Positions 5,170 to 10,533 of a stretch of 10,533 nucleotides of DNA are shown one piece after another. The notes under the pieces are model-generated. The model did not search any database. It worked only from the letters and a program-made list of their open reading frames with translations, and was not told the origin of the DNA. The position numbers and the translations under genes are program-made. The stretch spans positions 1 to 10,533 of the forward strand of contig JAUNRY010000058.1 of assembly GCA_030539475.1 (NCBI GenBank), in the 5' to 3' direction. This DNA comes from Bacteroidia bacterium (lineage in GTDB: Bacteria > Bacteroidota > Bacteroidia > Bacteroidales > Dysgonomonadaceae). The first letter of the stretch is position 1; every line of letters starts with the position of its first letter.

Positions 5170-8157
5170 ATGAAAAAAACAATTTTCCTGTTATTGTTTG
5201 CCGTTGCAACACACATCGCAATGGCTCAGCGAACAGCTTACCACCATCAGCCCGAAAAGCTTTTCAACCAAGGCAAAGAAATGTTTCTGGAAGGAAACTA
5301 CACCGGCGCGCAGGATTTGCTATCGCAATTTGTAACCGAAAGCAACGACCGTTTTCTTACGGAAGAAGCCAACTACATGGTGGCGGTTTCGTCCTTTCAC
5401 AAAGGGGTGGAAAACAGCGGCAGCGTTATGAAAGCGTTTCTGGATGAGCATCCCGAAAGCATCCATCACCATCAGGTGAAATTTCTGATCGGTTCGTATC
5501 ACTTCGACGAAAAAGACTGGAAGCTCGCCAAATTCTGGTTCGACCAGGCCGATTTGGATTACCTGAAACCATCCGAACAGGAAGATTTCAGTTTCCGCAA
5601 CGCCTACGCCAACCTGCAACTCGGCAGCAAAGACGAAGCCTACCGGCTTTTCGGATTGCTTTCGCAAAACAGCCGAAAATACCGCGAGGCCGGGAATTTC
5701 TACACCGGCTACATCGATTACACCAACGGTAATTACGAGGCCGCTTTGCGCCGGTTCGAAGGCCTGCGCAACCATCCCGAATTCGGGGAACAGGTGGCGT
5801 TTTATTCCGCTCAATCCACCTTCTTCAACAACAGGTTGGATGAAGCCATCCGGCTTGCGGAATCGTTCCTGAGCACTTATCCGCGCAGCGAGCACGCCGC
5901 CGAAATGTATCGGGTGCTGGGAAACAGCCACTACCGTCAGGGCCGGGCCGCGAGCGCCATTCCTTTTTACGAAAATTATTTTGCCCGGGCCGGCAAACCG
6001 CTTCGAGGCGATGCCTACTTCATGGGGCTTTCTTACGCGGAATCCGGAAAATTGAACGATGCCGTACAAATGTTTCAGCGAGCGGTGGGCGAGAGAGACG
6101 CGCTGACGCAAAATGCACAATTGCAAATCGGGCAAACCTATTTGAAACTCAACCGGAAACAACAGGCACAAATGGCTTTCGAAGCAGCATCGCGCGATAA
6201 TTTCGACCCGCAGGTGCGCGAAACCGCCATGTTTAATTACGCGTTGCTGGCGCACGAAACCAACTTCTCGGTTTTCAGCGAATCCATCACCCTGTTCGAG
6301 AATTTTCTCACGGAATTTCCCAATTCACAATACACCGATCAGGTAAACGATATTCTTGCCGAAACCTTCTTAACCACAAAAGATTACAACGCGGCGCTGG
6401 CTGCCATCAACCGCATTGCCCGTCCCGGGCGCCGCATTCTGGAAGCCAAGCAGATGGTGCTTTTTCAGTTGGGAGCGCAGGAATTTATCAACGGGAACAT
6501 GAACGCGGCCGTTCAGCATTTCAACAACAGCATTGCCGTGGGCAACTACGACGCCAAAGCTCGCAACAACGCCTATTACTGGCGCGGCGAAGCCTATTAT
6601 CGCATGGCAAATTACACGGGTGCGGCATCCGATTTCCAGACGTTCACGCAAAATGCCTCGGCAGCCGATGAAAACTATGCCATGGGTTGGTACAACCTGG
6701 GCTATACACGGTTCAAGCAAAATCAATACGCGTCGGCGGTAACCGCTTTTCAGCGGTATATTTCTGCCGAAACCAACAAGAACAGAGCCGAATTTGCCGA
6801 CGCGCACAACCGCATTGGCGACAGTTACTACTACAACCGCAGCTTTGCCGAAGCCGAACGTTTTTACAACTCGGCGGCGAGCATCAATCCCGCGGCAGCC
6901 GATTACGCGGCTTATCAAAAAGCTTTCGTGATGGGCCTGCAACGCAACTATCAGGGGAAGATAAACGCGCTGGACGATTTGATGCGCCGCTATCCCAACT
7001 CGCAGTATTTCGACGACGCGCTCTACGAAAAAAGCCGCGCCCTGGTGATGATGGCTCGCGATAACGAAGCCATAAACGTGTTGCAGCAGCTTGTTTCAAG
7101 TTATCCCAACAGCCCGTTGGCAAGTCAGGCGGGCGTGCAGTTGGGGCAATTGTATTACAACGCCGGAAATTATCAGCAAAGTATATCGGCTTACAAAAAC
7201 GTGATATCGAGATTTCCCGGCACCGACGATTCCAGGACGGCGCTCCTGTCGCTCGAAACCGTTTACAGCGAACTCAACGATATTCAGTCGTACGTGAATT
7301 ATGCCAACTCCCTGCCCGGCGGAATGCGGATAACGGTTTCCCGGCAAGATTCACTCACCTACCTGGCAGCCGAAAGCGTGTATATGCGCGGTTCGAAAGC
7401 CGAGGCCGAATCGGCCATGCAGCGTTACCTGCAAAGTTATCCCAACGGAGCTTATAATACCGATGCCAACTACTACCTGGGCGTTATGGCCGACGAGAAA
7501 GGCAACAAGCAGCAGGCGGCCACCCATTTCAGAAGGGTGGTGGAAGCCAACAGCGCGAAATTCATGGACGATGCGCTTATTTACGTGGCAGCTATCGAGT
7601 ACAACAACGGAAACCTGAATCAGGCGCTGGCCGATTATTCCCGGCTGGCCAATTCGGCCCGAAACCTGAGCAACCAGCAAGCGGGGCAACTGGGGGTTCT
7701 TCGCACGCAGTACCGGCTCAACAGCTTTCACGAAGCATCGCGCGCCGCAACCGCTTTGCTGGCAGCCACCAACCTGTCGCCCGAAGTAACCGCCGAGGCA
7801 CGATACCTGCGCGGAAAATCGCTGCAACAGGTAAACGAAACAGACCAAGCGATGGAAGATTTCCAATCGCTGGCGCAAGATACGCGCAGCGTTTACGGGG
7901 CAGAAGCGCAGTATATTTTGGCCGATACGTATTACCGGTGGAAATCGTACGACCGGGCAGAATCGCAGGTGAAATCGTTTATGCAGGCCGGAACGCCGCA
8001 TCAGTACTGGATGGCGCGCGCGCTCATCGTTTTGTCGGATACGTACAAAGCCAAAGGCGATGATTTTCAGGCGCGCCAATACCTCGAAAGCCTCAAAAAT
8101 AACTACCAAGGCTCCGAAACCGATATTCAGGAAATGATTAACGAAAGATTAAATTAA
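5170..8157 (+). CDS. Large secreted tetratricopeptide-repeat protein
   Basis: The 995-residue product starts with a Sec signal peptide (MKK, hydrophobic core TIFLLLFAVATHIAM, likely cleavage at AMA-Q20). No lipoprotein cysteine follows, so it should be a soluble periplasmic protein. From about residue 28 to the end it is built of TPR helices: for example NQGKEMFLEGNYTGAQDLL (33-51), RVLGNSHYRQGRAASAIPFY (248-267), MGWYNLGYTRFKQNQYASAV (505-524), GVQLGQLYYNAGNYQQSISA (655-674) and ILADTYYRWKSYDRAESQV (916-934). Several units end in YPNS/FPNS-type turns (at 383, 608, 645 and 757), as in TPR_6 and BamD/CpoB-like proteins that scaffold envelope complexes. No catalytic domain is visible. Coding DNA is GC-rich (two sampled 60-base lines give 55% and 68%). 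It was probably adjacent to the beta-barrel gene at 8660 before the GxxExxY gene intervened. The partner and exact role are unknown. Confidence 0.93.
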   Translation: MKKTIFLLLFAVATHIAMAQRTAYHHQPEKLFNQGKEMFLEGNYTGAQDLLSQFVTESNDRFLTEEANYMVAVSSFHKGVENSGSVMKAFLDEHPESIHHHQVKFLIGSYHFDEKDWKLAKFWFDQADLDYLKPSEQEDFSFRNAYANLQLGSKDEAYRLFGLLSQNSRKYREAGNFYTGYIDYTNGNYEAALRRFEGLRNHPEFGEQVAFYSAQSTFFNNRLDEAIRLAESFLSTYPRSEHAAEMYRVLGNSHYRQGRAASAIPFYENYFARAGKPLRGDAYFMGLSYAESGKLNDAVQMFQRAVGERDALTQNAQLQIGQTYLKLNRKQQAQMAFEAASRDNFDPQVRETAMFNYALLAHETNFSVFSESITLFENFLTEFPNSQYTDQVNDILAETFLTTKDYNAALAAINRIARPGRRILEAKQMVLFQLGAQEFINGNMNAAVQHFNNSIAVGNYDAKARNNAYYWRGEAYYRMANYTGAASDFQTFTQNASAADENYAMGWYNLGYTRFKQNQYASAVTAFQRYISAETNKNRAEFADAHNRIGDSYYYNRSFAEAERFYNSAASINPAAADYAAYQKAFVMGLQRNYQGKINALDDLMRRYPNSQYFDDALYEKSRALVMMARDNEAINVLQQLVSSYPNSPLASQAGVQLGQLYYNAGNYQQSISAYKNVISRFPGTDDSRTALLSLETVYSELNDIQSYVNYANSLPGGMRITVSRQDSLTYLAAESVYMRGSKAEAESAMQRYLQSYPNGAYNTDANYYLGVMADEKGNKQQAATHFRRVVEANSAKFMDDALIYVAAIEYNNGNLNQALADYSRLANSARNLSNQQAGQLGVLRTQYRLNSFHEASRAATALLAATNLSPEVTAEARYLRGKSLQQVNETDQAMEDFQSLAQDTRSVYGAEAQYILADTYYRWKSYDRAESQVKSFMQAGTPHQYWMARALIVLSDTYKAKGDDFQARQYLESLKNNYQGSETDIQEMINERLN

Positions 8158-8159
8158 TT

Positions 8160-8184
8160 CTCTCACGCAGATATGCGCAGAGTT
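8160..8184 (-). repeat. Left inverted TCTGCG repeat flanking the GxxExxY gene
   Basis: Read on the minus strand, this holds CTCTGCG, 3 bases, ATCTGCG, then TGA. It matches the repeat at 8626-8650 in about 19 of 25 positions, in opposite orientation, with the TCTGCGTGA end outward on both sides. It begins 2 bases after the TPR stop codon. Confidence 0.65.
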
Positions 8185-8219
8185 AATTCGCAAATATACG
8201 CTAATGTATCGATTATTAA

Positions 8220-8597
8220 ATGAACGAAAACGAAATATCCTATATCATAAGAGGTGCTATTTTCAAAATATATAACTCGCTCGGTCCCGGTTTACTCGAA
8301 TCTACGTATGAAAATATTCTTACTTATGAATTGAGAAAAGCAGGATTGGATGTTAAAGCACAAGTCGGATTGCCTTTGGTATATGAAGAAATTCGTTTGG
8401 ATGTGGGATATAGAATTGATTTACTGGTTGAAGATAAGGTGATTGTTGAATTAAAGTCAGTAGAAGAACTGAATGAAGTGTATTATAAACAGCTTCTGAC
8501 GTATTTGCGCTTAACGGAATTGAAATTGGGATTATTGGTCAATTTTAAAACAACGGACATAACAAAATCCATAAAACGAATTGTAAACAAACTGTAA
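8220..8597 (+). CDS. GxxExxY-family protein, PD-(D/E)XK nuclease-like
   Basis: The 125-residue protein carries the family signature GPGLLESTYE, with G24, E27 and Y30 giving GxxExxY, and the typical family length of about 125 residues. A PD-(D/E)XK-like core is present: D67 in YRIDLLV, E77 and K79 in VIVELKSVEEL, and Q91 in YYKQLLTYL. The family (also called PDDEXK_3) is assumed to be nuclease-like, but to my knowledge no biochemical role is established. No signal peptide or membrane segment is visible, so it is cytoplasmic. Base composition (about 34% GC in the sampled part) differs sharply from the neighbouring envelope genes and favours recent acquisition. It sits inside oppositely oriented TCTGCG repeats. 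No promoter of its own was recognised, so expression may come from read-through. Confidence 0.9.
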   Translation: MNENEISYIIRGAIFKIYNSLGPGLLESTYENILTYELRKAGLDVKAQVGLPLVYEEIRLDVGYRIDLLVEDKVIVELKSVEELNEVYYKQLLTYLRLTELKLGLLVNFKTTDITKSIKRIVNKL

Positions 8598-8604
8598 AAT
8601 AAAA

Positions 8605-8650
8605 ATCTGCGATTATCTGCGGGTTAAATCTGCGGTAATCTGCGTGAAAC
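8605..8650 (+). repeat. Right ATCTGCG array, two 23-base units
   Basis: ATCTGCG occurs at 8605, 8615, 8628 and 8638. The pairs (10 bases apart) form two 23-base units, 8605-8627 and 8628-8650. The second unit is the inverted counterpart of the repeat at 8160-8184. The array ends 9 bases before the ATG of the beta-barrel gene. Confidence 0.75.
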
Positions 8651-8659
8651 ATACACAAT

Positions 8660-10366
8660 ATGAAAAAATATATTTTAGTAGCTGCACTGTTAATTTCCAC
8701 GGGAGTTTTTGCTCAAACGCAAGACTCCTTGCTGCGCCGGCAAATGGAGCTGGAGCGCGAATTCAACCCCACGCTCCAGGATGCCAACAAGATAAACTCG
8801 TTGCCCTCCGTTCCGCAACCTACGGTAACGAAAGCCAATACCGGCTATTCGTCGTGGGCGGGCAGAACCACGCCTCCGCTGGAAATTGCCATTCCGCAGC
8901 CCACCGATATTATGACGGACATCCCTTTCAGCCTCAAAAAAGGATACATATCGCTGGGCGCGGGCAATTACGCCAACATTGACGGCGCGCTGGGTTACCG
9001 CCTTATCGAGAACGAAAAGAGCAGCCTCGCGTTTAATTTCCTGCACAATTCGTCCAACGGCGATGTCGATTACGTGCAGGACGGCGACCCCGCTACCAAC
9101 AAGGCGTTTTTCATGGACAACCTGGGGCAGCTGCGATACGGGCATCTTCTCAATGCTTTCCGCCTTAATCTCAAGGCCGCTTATTCGCACTCGGCGTTTA
9201 ATTATTACGGAAATACTTTCGGCCACGAACGCTTTTTCAACAACGAAAACCAAACGCTGGGAGTTCTGAACCTGGGTCTGGGTGTTGAGTCCAACCCATC
9301 GGATTTTATCAACTACCGCGGATCCGTCAATTTCAAGAACTTTTCCACCAAATACGGCTCCACGCTGTCGGGCGCCGGTTTAAAAGGAAACCATATCGAC
9401 GCCATGCTCGGCCTCGACAAACCTTTTCAGGACGGCGGCAGCCGGGTGGGTGTGGACGGCAAGTTTCTGGGCGTTTTTTACAACGAAGGCCTGGATGACT
9501 TCATGCTGCTGAGCGCCAATCCGTACATCGGGTTCGAAGGATTGAACTGGAAAGCCCGCTTGGGCGCCGACTTAATTTTCCAGATGCTGGGCGGAACAAA
9601 ATTCCGTGTCGCGCCAAACGTGGAGTTGGAGTTGAACGTTACCGAGCATTCATCGCTCTACGCCGTTGTAAAAGGCGGAATTCACGACAATACCTATTTA
9701 AACGTGATGAAAGAATCGCGCTACATTGCACCGATGACGCCGGTGAAATCATCGTTTTCCATTGTCGATATCGAAGCCGGAGCTAAAATTGGCGAAGTGA
9801 GCGGTTTCCGCTTCGATGTTTTCGGCGGATTCAAGAAAACAGACGATGAGCATTTTTGGATTTTAAACGGCCGCGATTTGATTGGCGGAGATGGTTTAGG
9901 GGATTTTAAGGAAGTGTTGATGCCTGTTTACGCAAATCTTTCCCGTTCGCATATCGGCGGAATGATACAGAGCAACATCTGGGCCCCGCTGGATATTTCG
10001 TTGCGGCTTACAAAGAATTTCTACGGTGTGAAAGACGCCCGGTATGCTGAAACCGCACTAACTGACGCCAAAGCCTACAACAAACCCGGTTTCGAAACCG
10101 ATATCCGCGCCACGTTTGAAGCCATGAGCAACCTGAAATTCACGCTGAATTATTATTTTGCGGGCGACAGGTGGACGTATTTCGAACGCGCCAACGTGAA
10201 AATGGGCAATATCAACGACCTCAATTTCGGCGCCGTTTACCATATCAACGATTCGTTCGCCATCAACCTGAAAGCCAACAACCTGTTGTTCCAAAAATAC
10301 GATATCTGGTACGGGTATCCGGCGCAGGATTTCAACGCCATGGGCGGGTTCACGTTCATGTTTTAA
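8660..10366 (+). CDS. Outer-membrane beta-barrel protein, TonB-receptor-like C-terminus
   Basis: The 568-residue product begins with a signal peptide (MKKYILVAALLISTGVFA, cleavage before Q19). Residues 22-60 are a charged, probably periplasmic segment (MELEREFNPTLQDANKIN at 29-46, then a proline-rich SLPSVPQPTV). From about 93 onward the sequence alternates polar and hydrophobic residues with many Gly, Tyr and Phe, as in transmembrane beta strands (for example KKGYISLGAGNYANIDGALG, 93-112). It ends in GGFTFMF, with the C-terminal phenylalanine recognised by the BAM machinery. The stretch NNLLFQKYDIWYGYPAQDF (540-558) closely resembles the last strands of TonB-dependent receptors. However, no plug domain or TonB box is visible and the protein is shorter than such receptors, so substrate uptake by TonB is not supported. 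With the upstream TPR protein it probably forms an envelope pair; ligand and function are unknown. Confidence 0.9.
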   Translation: MKKYILVAALLISTGVFAQTQDSLLRRQMELEREFNPTLQDANKINSLPSVPQPTVTKANTGYSSWAGRTTPPLEIAIPQPTDIMTDIPFSLKKGYISLGAGNYANIDGALGYRLIENEKSSLAFNFLHNSSNGDVDYVQDGDPATNKAFFMDNLGQLRYGHLLNAFRLNLKAAYSHSAFNYYGNTFGHERFFNNENQTLGVLNLGLGVESNPSDFINYRGSVNFKNFSTKYGSTLSGAGLKGNHIDAMLGLDKPFQDGGSRVGVDGKFLGVFYNEGLDDFMLLSANPYIGFEGLNWKARLGADLIFQMLGGTKFRVAPNVELELNVTEHSSLYAVVKGGIHDNTYLNVMKESRYIAPMTPVKSSFSIVDIEAGAKIGEVSGFRFDVFGGFKKTDDEHFWILNGRDLIGGDGLGDFKEVLMPVYANLSRSHIGGMIQSNIWAPLDISLRLTKNFYGVKDARYAETALTDAKAYNKPGFETDIRATFEAMSNLKFTLNYYFAGDRWTYFERANVKMGNINDLNFGAVYHINDSFAINLKANNLLFQKYDIWYGYPAQDFNAMGGFTFMF

Positions 10367-10419
10367 GCTCATACTCTCCTGTTTTTTGGAGAACAGCGAG
10401 TTTCGGGCGCTTCGAACGG
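10367..10419. other. Short spacer after the beta-barrel gene
   Basis: Two overlapping weak hairpins (TCTCC/GGAGA and CTGTT/AACAG, 10375-10396) place a run of six T in the loop rather than after the stem, so this is not a normal terminator. Nothing else was recognised. Confidence 0.3.
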
Positions 10420-10533
10420 GCTTTCCATTAAACAGTGGACGGCAGAAACCATTGCGCGGAGGCTTTCCTCTAAATAGTTGAAAGCAGAAACCATTGTGCG
10501 GAGCTTTCCATTAAACAGTGGATGGCAGAAAAC
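10420..10533. repeat. 42/41-base tandem repeat running off the right edge
   Basis: Three units start with GCTTTCC at 10420, 10462 and 10503, with lengths of 42, 41 and at least 31 bases. The second half, GCAGAAACCATTG(C/T)GCGGA, is conserved between units 1 and 2. The first half varies: units 1 and 3 contain TCCATT-AAAC-AGTGGA, which can form a 6-bp hairpin, while unit 2 differs there and can pair GCTTTC with GAAAGC. No clear open frame with coding character crosses it. The array may continue beyond the window. Confidence 0.8.

Larger units (their letters stand above)
8160..8650. mobile_element. Putative GxxExxY cassette bounded by inverted repeats
   Basis: A 491-base unit consists of the left repeat, a 35-base leader, the GxxExxY gene and the right repeat array. 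The repeats face outward, and the gene is AT-rich compared with both neighbours (34% GC by hand count over 8341-8580, against 55% or more in sampled lines of the flanking genes). Together these suggest an inserted block between the TPR and beta-barrel genes. No target-site duplication and no transposase were found, so the mobile nature is inference. Confidence 0.35.

Noticed and set aside
5320..6255. Long minus-strand frames opposite the TPR gene (also 6370-6942 and 7351-8109)
   Set aside because: The TPR frame is continuous with a signal peptide and repeats throughout; the opposite frames show no domain and arise from GC-rich codon bias.
8140..8660. Target-site duplication around the GxxExxY block
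   Set aside because: Bases outside the two repeats (A/T-rich on both sides) show no convincing direct repeat.
10375..10396. Terminator after the beta-barrel gene
   Set aside because: The T-run is in the loop of the possible hairpins, not after the stem, and the stems are only 5 bp.
10420..10533. CRISPR array at the right edge
   Set aside because: The variable half of the units is itself repeated between units 1 and 3, the units abut with similarity along most of their length, and no cas gene is present.

Overview
The window looks like chromosomal DNA from a member of the Bacteroidota, most likely the order Bacteroidales. Three things point there. The GdhA, TrmB and Mrp proteins carry Bacteroides-type sequence variants. 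Two strong promoters match the Bacteroidota sigma-ABfr pattern (TTTG, about 19 bases, TAnnTTTG). The two large envelope proteins have signal peptides ending in A-Q, common in this group. Genus cannot be fixed from the sequence alone.

Layout. The left edge (minus strand) holds the start of a probable YhcG/DUF1016-family gene that runs out of the window, then a rho-independent terminator, then gdhA (glutamate dehydrogenase, minus strand). A 332-base divergent intergenic region follows with a promoter facing each way. All remaining genes are on the plus strand: trmB (tRNA m7G46 methyltransferase), mrp (P-loop ATPase of Fe-S cluster handling), a small membrane-anchored DUF4359-like protein, a zinc-ribbon Nudix hydrolase whose start lies 1 base after the previous stop, a 995-residue secreted TPR protein, a small GxxExxY-family protein, and a 568-residue outer-membrane beta-barrel protein. 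The last ~115 bases are a 42/41-base tandem repeat cut by the window edge.

How the genes fit together. gdhA is an independent nitrogen-assimilation unit. trmB and mrp are housekeeping genes. The TPR protein and the beta-barrel protein are both exported and probably form a functional pair (periplasmic scaffold plus outer-membrane partner), but their exact role is not readable from the sequence. The GxxExxY gene between them is AT-rich and flanked by inverted repeats, so it looks like a later insertion.

The most interesting signal is in the gaps between the plus-strand genes. Nearly every gap is filled with short repetitive DNA of different families: an inverted pair of C/G-rich palindromes between trmB and mrp that also encodes the end of TrmB; a 7-base tandem repeat and a CTCTGTGT array between the Nudix and TPR genes; and ATCTGCG repeats in opposite orientation around the GxxExxY gene. 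Three of these stop 8 to 12 bases before a start codon. No rRNA, tRNA, CRISPR array or recognisable transposase gene was seen.
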